DNA from: Aquila chrysaetos chrysaetos | Lineage: Eukaryota > Chordata > Aves > Accipitriformes > Accipitridae | Direction: 5' to 3' | Assembly (NCBI RefSeq): GCF_900496995.4 | Contig: NC_044014.1 | Location: forward strand, 5,530,001 to 5,594,000 | DNA length: 64,000 bases | Part shown: one piece after another, positions 48,048 through 59,881 of the stretch | Position numbering within the stretch: position 1 is the stretch's first letter | How the letters are laid out: every line of letters starts with the position of its first letter | Made by a program: the position numbers and the translations under genes | The notes under the pieces: generated by a model | Database searches by the model: none | Told to the model about the DNA's origin: nothing | The model's input: the letters and a program-made list of their open reading frames with translations, nothing else

Positions 48048-51000
48048 CTGTTAGAAAGAGAGAGGGGGAGGAAAAAAAGTGATTTTCAGAAGGGTAATAG
48101 TAGTAAGAACACTGATTTCACTATCATCTATAGTGTCTACTATACGGTGCTCTATGCTGTGTATTAGTAAGTTTGCAGGATCCAGAAAACTCATTCTTAT
48201 ATAAAGACACAATCCTGTTTTGGAAAAAGGTTGCTAAATACAGTGATATTTAAATATTTTGATGTTGGGGAAAAATGTGAACATATCTCTGTACTGATGG
48301 TTTATTTCACTCAGCTGTTCCCATGAAAAAGGCAGGTGTTGGATTTCCCTTGTTTTCCTGAAGATGCACTAGCTGAAGGAAAGGACAGTTATGCATATTA
48401 CTAGCACTGGCAATAAATTATTTGCCACTGATGATATGTGCTTGTCATCTCCTGGCATCTCTTCTAATCCTGTACAAACAAGGCACTTTGTTTAATGGAA
48501 ATCAACTCAAATTCTTCCCTTGGAAATACAGTGTTTTGCAAACTCTCATTCTTAGGATTACTGTAGCAAGTGCCAGAAAGGAAATCAAACATTAAACTGA
48601 CTTTCGAAGTTCTGGTCTGCAGAAAACATCTTCCAAGATTCTCCTGTGTATAGTTAAATTTGAGGCAGGGATGGTGGGAAGAACACAACAGGAATCCAAG
48701 TCCACATGAAGAGAACTTTTCAAAGGAATTGACCTAGTAATAAATTGGAATACCCATATAACACTGGAAGAAAAGGTCTGGCATTGTCTTCCAAAATGCT
48801 TCCTCGTTGTTTGCTTCATATCCTAAAATATGATTTTTTTCTCCATGTTTTAAGGGCTACTTTGAATGATACTGAAATGAAACCAACCTGCAAAACACAG
48901 TGGCTTTATATGACCATTCTCCTATGTCTATGATGGAAACTAAAATAAGGTAAGAAGTTCTCACATGTAAAAAGCGTGGGCCATTTCAGAATCTACAACT
49001 TTTCATTCAGGCCTTTATATTTTGAAATATAAAGAACTAAACAAGAGGGGTTTTTTTTTTATTTGAATAGAAGTCTTCATCTGAATTAAGTATTTCATAG
49101 TGCTGGTCAGCGCTGAAATGTCAAAGCTGATACTGTCAATTCCCAAGCCGAGATTAATCTCTTTCCTTTGCATATTTCCATCCTTTCATACTCTTTTTTG
49201 CTAGCCTAACCAAGCCCAGAGCAGCAACGATGCCACGCCGTGTGTCAGCTCATGTTGGCTATGTTCCGTGCTCCTCTGCATGCCCCCGACAGCATCTTGC
49301 TGGGGCAGAGCCTGATCTGAGGTTATTTTGCTCTATATGATGCAGAAGATGGAACAAACCAGAGAAGCTCACAGGACCTGCACCGAGTTTGCAGCACTGG
49401 AAGCTGTAACACCTTTATTTTACTGATGAACAAACACCTTTGACATGGCAGAACTGAAAAACCCAGAGCCCTGTAATGCCACATCAGTTTGATAACATTT
49501 AACATTTCATAAAAAGTAAATATTCTTTTCTATTTTGCCTTCTTAAAGATACTCTGTGGTCATCTGCAATGTCAAAAGAACGTATTCTCAAGTAAAATGA
49601 GAAAACCATTTGTCATCTTTCGTTTATTTTTCTACATCTGAGAAGTTGTCACCTGGTGTTCCAGCACAAGGTTTATTTAATCACGCTGGAGATTACACAC
49701 TGTCTAGCTTAATTCCAAAACACTTACTGGCAGGATCCTGTTCTTTGGCAAAACCTCTGTCGTCGTAACTCCATGCAGGGGAAAGGATCCGTTTGCATGA
49801 TCACGTAATGTACTTAAATGTATTTAATGTCAGAACTCTACTTTTTCTGAGACTGCTGTCTGCGGTATTTTAGCAACTTCCTTCTTATTTGTTTCTAGGG
49901 CAATCTAGAAAGTTAGTAATTCGTGACTCACTCCCTCGCAACTACCGAGCTCTCCCTGTACCTCCCAGTGCATCGCTGTGCCCTCCTCTCTCCTCAGCTG
50001 GACCTCAAACACTCATTCCCAGCCCCACTTCAGCCTGCACACGGGAATTAGGGGCAAGTGATACCGATGCTGCTCTCCTGCTCTCCCTTCCACTACATGC
50101 TAGAGGTGTCCACGGAGCGGGGAGTGAGCCGAGGCCTCCTTCGACTCCAAGGGAAAAACAGGAATTTATACTGGGGAAGGGAGTGACATATACATTGAAA
50201 AGAGGGAAAGTTTCCAGTGAGCTTTAGGAAAGGGGCATCCCATAATCTCAGATAACAGTTAAGATACATTTAAAACCAAAGTGGCTAAATAAACGGAAAC
50301 TGGAATCTGGCTGGAGGGGGCCTGGAAGAGCTACGTGATATTTTCTAAAACTATGAATTAGCTTTAATGAAAAAGCCGCTTAGTGGCACTGTGCTGCTAA
50401 TAGTCTGCCAGTCAAATCTTAGTTAAGCAGTTACAGATACTTATTTCTAAAGATATTTATGAGGTTATGCGATTAAAATATTTTAATTAAATGGCTTCCA
50501 TGTCTGCAACACACGCTGTCCACAGCTCACCAACAATAACAACAGTATGCTCAGGACTAACGCTATCCAAATTGACAGAATCAGAGCACCACCACAGCAG
50601 ATCCGCTTTCAGGCTCAGCTCAGTATTACTTACATTACTTAATGGGAATGCAGCAAACGGAGAACAAAAGCAAAAGAAACTAAAAATGCAAAATGCTGGT
50701 GTGAAAGTTGGTGAAAAGCTTTACTTACCAGGCTTGCCTGATTTGTTTTTGCAAGCAAATAGCAAGAAGCAACAAAAACGGAAGCAAAATAGAAAATCAG
50801 GAATTGTTAGGAAAGCAGAAAGTAAGTAATGCAACAACCTGTAATGCACAAAGCATAACATCTGTTTTTCAGAATGAGAATTTAATTATGTATTTAAACG
50901 TACAAGTATAAGGATACATTTTTAACAGAAAAAAACCCAACATTACAAATCCAACAATAAAAAGGAAATCCACGACAGGGATTTGGGAAGGGAACTGTGG

Positions 51001-52596
51001 ATGGCTGTGATCAAGGGGTGTGTGTAGGGTGGGGTGCAGTGAACATCGGGGTTACGCAGGCTCCGCTCCATACGGCTGTCAGTGCCACGCAGTCGTGAGC
51101 TGCAAAACTTGGGCAACAGTCAGCAAAGCAGTAGCAGAAGCAGCAGGCTAGCCTGGAAAGCCTGTTCTTTTTTCTCCCCCCTCCTCAGTATAAACAAGAA
51201 TGTGTTAGGGGCTGAGGCAAGTGTAAGAAAAAAGGAAAAAAAGGTTAAAGCGCCAGGAAAAAATATGCAAAGAGACGCTAACGGGGATCTATACACCGAC
51301 AGCTTGCAAGCTCTAGCTATATGGAGTGTGGCATGAAACTAATTGCGTAAGCTAAGTCAGGTAATATTGGGTTCTATACATATATGACAGCAAATACTAG
51401 ACCTGCCACAGCCCTTGCAATCAAAGGCAATTACTGTTTGCAATGCATGTTTTCAGTGCCTTTACAGGCAAACATGCACAATCACATATTGTTAATATGG
51501 AATATTTTCAATACTCATTATACATACACATGACAACCTATAAAAAGCTGAGCAGGACCTATCAACCACACTGAATATTCATTAAAGGGATTTGTGAAAT
51601 TGGTTCACTTGTAATGCCCTCCTAACAGGGCTGTATAAATAGCTCAGAAGGGTTAAATCATAAATAGAAACAGCACAGGCATTTCTTTTGTTAAAATGCA
51701 TATTTTGCTTTAGTAGCAAGGCATTGTTGTGATAGTAGTTCAGCGAAGTATATGCAAATAGCATACAGACAATAATTTTCCTCCACAACGTGGCATTTGG
51801 ATGAGTGAATTCGTTTATAAAAAGGGACAGTAATTTATGACAAATGACAGGAGAAAGTGTGGCAATTAGATAAAAAATTTACATTAAATGCAGGGAAAGG
51901 AAGCCTCGCATTTAACGTATTACCATGCTGTAGAATTTGCATACTGCTCTTAATTAAAGCATGCTTTCTGTGTCACTGTTGTTGTTTCAGTTCCTTTGCA
52001 AATGGACAGCAAATTACATTATTTATAGCCATAGCTCTTAAAAACTTGCCATAGATCATTTGAAAGACTCTGACTGATACTCTGAATTTGAAGTTTAAAG
52101 ATCTTTCTACTTCCTCAGTGCTCAGTGGCCCGATACTTTACTTATCCTTGATTTTTTTGCAACAAGAGGAAATGGCAATTGTAGAATTTACTATGTATGC
52201 CATGGATGTGCCTTTGCCTTAGGATCCCTATTCCATACCTTCTTGTTGCACTGTGGTCTCACAATTTGAATTTTTTTTTTTGTAATTCTGTTTCTCAAAA
52301 ATATAATTTGAATTTGTTACCAAAAAGAAACTTCTGTTGCTAACTATATGCATATGCTTGGGAAGACAGGTCCTCTGTTTGTACATATGAATGGCCAGGT
52401 TCAGGGACAAAGCCATACCAGACTATGTTTAGTGTAAACCAAAATGAATTCAGTTCTTTGCATAATCTGGTCACTCCTATTTTAACACTTGCACGATGAG
52501 CATGACAGACGTTACGTCAGAAGGCAGGCAAATTTGCTCAGCTGTACACACAAAAGGCAACGGAGGCATAACACCATAGAGAATGAAGCCAGGCAT

Positions 52597-52680
52597 GTTA
52601 TTATTATATATTAATCATTATTATATATTATATTACCGTATTATATAGATTATTATAATGACATTTACTTATTTATTTAT
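52597..52680 (+). repeat. ATT/TATA low-complexity repeat
   Basis: Composed of TTATTATATATTA-type units ending in TTATTTATTTAT, within the 6.1 kb TACC2 intron. Confidence 0.8.
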
Positions 52681-54170
52681 AGGCCCATTTTTCCCTTCAC
52701 TTGAAAGAAGCTGGGGTGTCTCCCAATGGCTGAGAAATGCAGGAAGGCAGCAAAAGCACCAGACATTGAACTATTTCCCCCCGGTCTCTTTGGGCAAAAA
52801 TAAGCAAATTCACTACAAACGTATGTAAACACAACTCAAGCATTAATTAAAAGAAAACAATTTAAAAGAAACCAAAAATATGGGGGGTCACACAATACAG
52901 ACTGTATATGAGGGGACTGCCATTTTAAAAGGGGCAAAACAATATGATATGTTGAGAGCTGTAATAAAAATTCTTACTGGTTAAAAACCTGCTAGAAAGA
53001 TGCAGGTATGCCTGTTTTGTTCCTGGCACACTATACTCTCTGTGACAGTTCTCTCAGGGGGAGTAAGAAGTAAAATTAATTTCTTTTTATTTTTCAATAA
53101 ACACGGTGCGAACAGGCTGGATTCATAACACTCCCTGCTCACAGATACCATTAGCTAGGCTAGCCTTTCTCCTGCATCTCAAAGCCCAGATTTAATTCCA
53201 AGGCCACTCCTAATGGCTTTTAACAATATTTCACAGTTCTCTGCTGCTTTACTCGAGCTTGTCCAGACAAGCTTGGTCCTGCTTTCTCATCAGCCACTGC
53301 TTCTTTTCCTGCTCTTCCCAGCAATTTTGGCCATAGAGGACCCACACCACCGCTCAGCTATTCGCCTTTCTGGGAGACAGCTCAAGCTGAAGCAGTACAG
53401 GGCAGTACAAGCCACTGGTGCTTTCTATAGCCAGACTAAGAAAAAGAGCTTTGGAAATCTTACGAGGAGGCTTTAAAATCACATCCCAGGGGCCAGACCT
53501 CCCGCACTAAGGAAGCACATGAGTCCTGCAACCTTTGGTTTTGAAATGCTACTGCATGTAGCATTTTTCATTTGTGGGGCATGCTGTTAACAAAGGCGTT
53601 TTCTAATTACTGTGAGGCAAAACATGTCATAATTTAGACCTTAAAGGAGACCCCTAAGTCAGTAAATAACTGGGGAGGTGGATTGGCCACTTATAATCTC
53701 TCAGCTGGGATTGGAGTTAATCTAGGTTTTGGTCTGACCAAAGCACTTAGCACAGATAATCCCTGTTGTTGTAAAGAGCTAAGTTTGATATCTCCCATGA
53801 AACAGTTGGGAGCGGATGACTAAAGGGTTTTTAGGTCATTGAAAGTCTGTCCTGGAGATATCCATGAATTCTGGGCACAGCATTTGAACATGTTTCCTAC
53901 GGGACAGTTAGCTTTGAGGCAGAAGAAAAAGCCCTGACCTTTCTGTATTACCTGGACTGCCTCGGGGGCTGCTTTCTGTAAAATGAAGCCCTAGCTTTTC
54001 ATCACAACCTGGCAGCACACACTGGTGTCCTCAGATGCATTCACAATTCCCAGCAGCATCAGCAGATGTAGCTAGCATCAAAATTAAGCCCACAGACTTC
54101 AACCATGTTTCTAGGCTCTTTTCAGAAAATCAGAGCGGAGGATGGCATCTTTCAGAGTAGAAACACCTAC

Positions 54171-54214
54171 CTATCATCTGAGCAATCGTCTTCTCATATT
54201 CTGAAACTATTTTC
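54171..54214 (-). CDS. TACC2: TACC2 short coding exon (coiled coil)
   Basis: A 44-nt exon. Its first base completes the Arg codon of the previous exon and its last base begins a Glu codon. The acceptor is ctcttacag and the donor GATAG|gtaggt. It encodes KIVSEYEKTIAQMI, a nearly invariant TACC motif. The exon sits alone between introns of 4.5 and 6.1 kb. Confidence 0.93.
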
Positions 54215-55530
54215 CTGTAAGAGGGAAAAAAAAGAAAAGCTTTTGGCAAACATCATAATTGCTAATGCTTACTTAGCAAATAATGCTACTCAATAACTGA
54301 ACTATAGTATTTTAAGAGATACAAAACCCTTTCACACTTTTATATGCTCCTTATTACCTGAGTAACAAATAAAACTGCCGGTTTAAACATTGCATCTGAT
54401 TTTTAATTCCCCATGTAAATCAATACAGGTGGAGGAGTGAAAAGGGATTGCTTTGAAACAAATTCTGTTATTTGAAACATGCCCGAAGTACATTACCGAT
54501 CATGATTTAAATATGAACATTATCACATTGGTCTAATTCAAGAGTTACAAAGAGTCTGATTTTTCCATTACTTTCTGCCCTCTTCTCCATGTATGTGTTC
54601 GCTTACTTTTAATGTAAACATTAAGTAAAGTTATAACTGCTAGCAAGTAAACCTAACAGGAGTATAGTTGGCCCTCATCCAAAATATATCTAATCTTCCA
54701 CTCTCCAAATGTGACTAAATGATCCATTAGCACTTAAGAGAACAAGACCAAAATATTCAATTATGTAGCACAAAATCCATCGTGTCCTATTTCCCAAATC
54801 TGTTTTTGAAACAGAGGTGGCAAAATGTTACTTCTAAGACTATTTTATTTCCTGTACTCACGGTAGGCTTTGAATTTCCTTCTTGAAAAAAGGTTAGCCA
54901 AAATAAGCAGATTAAATGTGATTTAGAAAGATGATCTATCCCTTCCCAGAGCCAAATAAAGCTAATAAAATGAGACTGGCTTGATCTGCGCTTTGATTCA
55001 TGAGCCACGTAGGACTGTCTACGAAAACCAAAATTACCCCACACTTCATCTGAAGTGGATATTCAAAATAGTTCACTGGTATTTGAATACATCTCCTTCG
55101 AAGTCTTAGCTCACTTTCACTTGCTCCATTTAGAGAAGTCTGCTGCAGTTGGTGAGGTTACAGAAAGGATGTGGGAAAATCCTGAGACAAAAGTCAGTAA
55201 GGAAAGGAGAAACTCGTGGAGCTCCCAAAAAACTAATGCAGTACTGCCTGTCTCAAATCTGAATCACAAGCAGAGCCCAGGAGCCCCTGAGAAGGCCACT
55301 TGACCCAAAGGTCAGTGGCACCTCACTCGCCCTGGTCCTGCAGAGCACTCAGCAGAGCAGGGGCTTTACAGCTGCGTACCCCGCTGACCTCACTCAGGCT
55401 TCAGGTAGAAACAATTTTCGGTACTGGGGCCAGAGCCTGTTTCTGCACAGCTCACTGTGCCTCCAGCCGCTGCCTCCGCTGGGATCTGCTTGGATGCTGC
55501 TTTCCCTGCTGTCAGTCCTGTTGTTTTAAT

Positions 55531-55566
55531 TGCCTTTTTTCTTTCTTTTTTTTTTTTTTTTTTTTT
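55531..55566 (+). repeat. T-rich tract
   Basis: CTTTTTTCTTTC followed by 21 T, in a TACC2 intron. Confidence 0.85.
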
Positions 55567-56231
55567 AAGCTATGAATGACACTTTTGAGAGCAAAGATAG
55601 CTGCAAGAATCTTCCCCTAAAAGGAAGGGATTGGTTTCATGTCCAAAGAAGATTACCTCAAAAGCCTGCTGTAAGCAGTAAGGATTTTAAAGCCATGTCA
55701 TATCCTTTAGGCACCTTTAGAAAGTTTTATCATCCTAGAAAATGGAGCCAAGGACTCAGGGCAACAAATATGACACTAAACACTGTTACAACACTACAGC
55801 ACTTCCCAACCTAGGCTGCACCGTGGAAGTTGGCAGCAAAGTGAAATAACATTATCTGTTTCTTATTTTTACCAGCTTAGACTAGCTGAAGTAGGTACCA
55901 CATTCTCTGCATTATCCAGCCGTATGAATCATGTGGCAGCAGTTCAACAGAAATGGATACTGCAATGACACATTGGCTTTAATAATACTCAATTTGGAAA
56001 GCAAGGTAGTCAAGTGAAGTCTTGTTCCAGATTCATGTCAAAGGCCTCTTTCAGTCAAGCAGCCTAAATAATGGTCATTATGGCTGGGGAACTGAAGGAT
56101 GCTGGCCACATCATTCCCCTCTGTAATGGTACATCTTCAACTCTAGCTTGACATTCTGCATAGGTATTTTTGGTATTTTAGAATGAATCCATATTCAGTC
56201 TATTTACTGACTTCCTGCAGTTTCCTAAGTC

Positions 56232-56300
56232 ATAAAACCACCAAAATCCAGGGCTACAAAGGATCTCAGAGGTCATCTGCTTGACTGCCCTTACTGAGGC
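56232..56300 (-). mobile_element. CR1-like LINE 3' end remnant
   Basis: Read on the minus strand, the sequence contains GATGACCTCTGAGATCCTTT followed by a GGATTTTGGTGGTTTTATGA tail. This resembles the degenerate CR1 3' end (GATGACCTCTAGAGGTCC, ending in a TTCTATGA-type repeat). Short and diverged. Confidence 0.4.
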
Positions 56301-58738
56301 ATAATCAATTAGACCCCCAAATAACCATATTTAAATATGTCTTGCCTGCCTCTGGTTGTATCCTTGAGTACAGAGCCCAAGGTATAGCCCACCTTAGTTT
56401 AGCTCTTTGATCGTTATTACATTATTACAACTTCTCATCTTGGCTACTGGAGTGGAATTTCCTCCAGTCTGACATTTTTCTGGAAACTTAGCTGAACTCA
56501 GGATATTCCAGGTAGAGTATGCAGGACTTGGGTAAAGGAGCATTGCTTCTCTTTCTGTGGAAAGTGATGGTTTTGTGTTTGCAACTCTAGTTAATCCCTT
56601 CACTCCTTTCTTATCATTATGTCATATCTAATTGCTGCATCTCTAATTTACCACACATGAACTGTTTCAACATTTAATCCTCCAAGAGAAATCTTTCTTT
56701 GTGCACACATGCATGTTTTATCATTTTGCGACAATATTAGTCAGATTTTTTTTCAGCCATGTGTTCTAGGGATGTGCCTGTGGGAAATTTGGCACAGATA
56801 AAGTGGGTTTTTTTCAAATCAAATCTTACTGAGGGTGTAGACACACAAGCAAATTACTGTGAGGAAGATGAAGGTACAGATCTACAGGGTGCCAGCTGCT
56901 CGGTGTGACTCCCTGCTCTCCTTTCATTAAGGAATAAGCAACCTCTGTCAGTGCCTGTTTGCAGCCAGCAGGCACGTGCACCCAGGCAGTGTCTAGAAAA
57001 CAGACCAAGTACCGCACTTGAGCGTGTACTGAACGCTGAGACATTCCTTACACAATCCCTCATTTTGTTCATTCCTTGTTTTGCTTCCTCAGTTGGACTG
57101 CTTGCAGCAGCTCCTTTCCATTTTGCCTCATTATGCATTTGAGGGCTATGCCAGGGTTTTGTTTCCTTTCCCAAGCAGAGCGCAAGAGAGGTGAGAGAAC
57201 TCAGCTGGGCGCTGGGAGATGGTTTTTTGAAAGAAATAAAGCGGCTGCCCTTGCCTTTTGCAGATGCTTCTCTTAAGATGCTTTGGCTCAAAGCCCTGCG
57301 CTGCCGCTATTCAAATCTGCCATGTGCGACTCCTGGCACCCATGCTAGCGTTTGCCGAGGTCTGCACCGCAGTTCCCTTTTACCCTTCCTCCCCAAGCAC
57401 AGTTTTCCTGGATATAAGCAGGATTGCATATGCAGGCCATCACTTGATACAGCTCATTGGCTTTAGCTTTAAACTACTGAGACATTTAATTCTGGGAAGA
57501 AGCTGGTGCTAGAACAGAAGTGATTTTGAAGAAAATTCAGTCTCAGAAGTGATTGCAGAAATTATTACTTCAAAGAAGGATGCTAAAATAATCTGACAAT
57601 TTCCTTTTATTTATGAGTTAAGGAGCGGTGTGGTTTTTCTATTTGTTTGAAGGTAGAAAATAATAGGCTTTAAAGACTCCCTGAAATATTTTTATACATT
57701 CTCTTTTGCAATTGATGACTTTCCCAGATTCAGATCGATGAGCAGGTCAAGCTCATTGGTATGTTGTTCTTATGGTATTACCACTGTAAAAAAAGAAAGG
57801 CTGAAACTTTCAACTGACTACATGGGAAGCAATAGTGATTCTTGGAGCAATACCGCTCACCTCATCCACTACAGTGATTTTGTGGTCACCCTTGCAAGTG
57901 GTAGGACCTCGGCTAGGAAGGAAGGTCAAACCAGTTATGCTCCAGTATACAGATATTTAATGTAATAGAGGCAGGTTTGCGAGGAGAAATAGAATAGAAC
58001 AAACTCAAAAGCTCAGGGTCCTTCTGTCAGCTCTCAAAGGGAGCAGCAAAATCCAAGATAACAATTGCCTAACTAAAATCAAGCCTAGTGTGTGCAGCAA
58101 TTAAAAAATGAGCTCAGTTCAAAGGAAAGGGTGTAGAATCTCCTTGAAAGTCAACACTCAGAGGCCAGAGTGGTTCCTCTGCAAGAAATGTTTTTCTACT
58201 GGCAACTGGGTTTTTTGTTTTCTATTGTTAAAGAAACTTTTTACAATAATGTCCTGGAGGGAGCCTGTACTACTCATACCTGTCTGCAAACCTTCACATT
58301 CTTTTTTCTGTTGGCAAAACTATTTGTGGAGAGTGAATTTTAAATTAGCAGGTATATACATCTGCCAGCTCTGCAGGCAGCCTCATTCAGTCAGGCAACA
58401 GAAACATTACTATGCAATCCATGTGAGAATTCACAGCACAAACTGGAGGAAATTCTTCCCTTACATTGACCTAGATTAAGACCTCTCTTATCTCAGTATT
58501 TTGAGGATGTAAATGAGATTAGCAACGGAGAAGTTGTCAATGATTAGCCTGAACAGGGGTGCCCACCATGTAGAGCAAAGACAAAGTATCAGTTTAGGAT
58601 CAATCCAAAGCCTGTAGTTAAAAATAACAAAACAAATTCAGCTAACTAGAACAGTTGTACGATCAGGATACTCTGTGTACTGTCCACAGGTTGAAATGAG
58701 ACTCTGTCAGTGTGATTAGCGACAAGTTAATAACCCAC

Positions 58739-58815
58739 CTCATTTCCATCACTTCCCTTCTGCTTTCTTCATATTTCTCTTTCCACTCAGATACTTCTCT
58801 TTCCTTGGCCACAAT
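58739..58815 (-). CDS. TACC2: TACC2 coding exon (coiled coil)
   Basis: A 77-nt exon that starts in phase 0 and ends with two bases of an Arg codon. It follows a clean polypyrimidine acceptor (tttctttgtttcag) and has donor ATGAG|gtgggt. It encodes IVAKEREVSEWKEKYEESRR followed by EVMEM, a charged heptad-type helix typical of the TACC coiled coil. Confidence 0.93.
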
Positions 58816-59737
58816 CTGAAACAAAGAAAGCAAAGGAAAAATACAACAGTAAAACCAAGTGATCTATTAAAGAGAAATTAAATAACTGTACGATATTTGA
58901 TTTAATATCGAATTCTAATTAACAAAGGTATAGTTTTCAAGTGCATAATGGGTTCAAATATAAGCATCCCCAGTGACTTTATTCTTTTTCAGACTGCAAG
59001 GTGCAATTAAAAAAGTTCAGATGTGAAATCATACTCAAGTTTTGAAAAACTAACTTAGGAAAGCAGATGCAATGTTCTTGTTTCATGATTCATACCTGAT
59101 TACAACATGGACACTTCTCAAGAAATACTATATTACACTACACTGTGTCTGATCTGGCCTGGTGCCAAACCTGAAATAATTCTGTACGTGGGTTTGGAAC
59201 ATGGTCCCCTGGTTTGTCCTCTAAGGGGGTTCTACTGCTTCTGCATGCATATTTAGGGCTGACCGTCCATGAAATTTTACACCCAAAGGACTGTGCTCCT
59301 TTGTGCTCCTTTCGTTCACACAATCTATCATAAAGTTTGGGATACTCTAACACTAGATTGTACCCATTTTTTAATTGTTATTATTAGCCAGACTAATCTC
59401 GTATGTAGCTTTGTAAAATCCATAATTTTATTCCTATTTCTAGCATCTTACAATTTTTATATAATTATATAGCAATGTCGAGATGCACGGAGTACACTTG
59501 AGGTTAAAAATAAAGATTTATTTTCATATAATGTCTGCTTTTCACTTATGCCAAAAAAAGTAACATTTTCAGTGTAGCACCTTTTGCTTTGGTAGCCTCT
59601 AGCATGGCTTTAGCATGGCTGAGGATGGTTTCAAGAATAAAACAAGTGTTCGTAATATGAATCATTTGGGAGAAAACAGGAAAGAAGCAAACCACAAGGG
59701 GCACATATTTCCTTTTCCAAATTCTGAAGAAAATTAC

Positions 59738-59881
59738 CTCTGCTCTGGCAAGTCGTAGTGCAGAGTCTAAGTCTTGCTGGGGGTAGAGAAGACCCGTGGT
59801 GCTTTCTGCATCTGAGGTGCCGATCCGGGAGTACAGTGCACTTTTAGAGATGGAAACATCTGCTGGGATAGCAGGTTCTCT
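59738..59881 (-). CDS. TACC2: TACC2 coding exon (start of TACC domain, 48 residues)
   Basis: A 144-nt exon in phase 0 at both ends, with acceptor cag at 59882-59884 and donor GAG|gtaatt. It encodes 48 residues starting REPAIPADVSISKSALYSR and ending LARAE. The segment before the coiled coil, with ISKSALYSRIGT and the LLYPQQDLDSAL stretch, is the usual entry into the TACC domain. This is the most 5' exon found. No further TACC2 exon was identified between 59882 and 64000. Confidence 0.93.

Larger units (their letters stand above)
48048..58738. other. Two large TACC2 introns (48048-54170, 54215-58738)
   Basis: Non-coding DNA flanking the 44-nt exon. It contains the AT-rich repeat at 52597-52680, the T-rich tract at 55531-55566 and the CR1-like fragment near 56232. 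No nested gene was recognised: open frames here are short, and none joins splice sites with agreeing phase and a recognisable product. Confidence 0.7.
44890..59881 (-). other. TACC2: TACC2 gene, 3' part (exon-intron span of the C-terminal coding region)
   Basis: Seven exons on the minus strand join in frame to give 239 residues ending in the stop codon at 44892-44890. The product is the C-terminal TACC domain, a long coiled coil. In this family the domain binds the microtubule polymerase ch-TOG/XMAP215 and targets the protein to centrosomes and spindle microtubules. TACC2 rather than TACC1 or TACC3 is chosen because the protein ends in ELIAKMGKS, whereas TACC1 as I remember it ends in KLGKTD and TACC3 in KMEKI. 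The neighbouring BTBD16-like gene on the same strand supports this. Introns are 978, 1129, 596, 6123, 4524 and 922 bp from the 3' end upward. All have GT-AG ends and every splice phase agrees. The large N-terminal part, including the family's SDP region, lies outside the window beyond 64000. Confidence 0.95.
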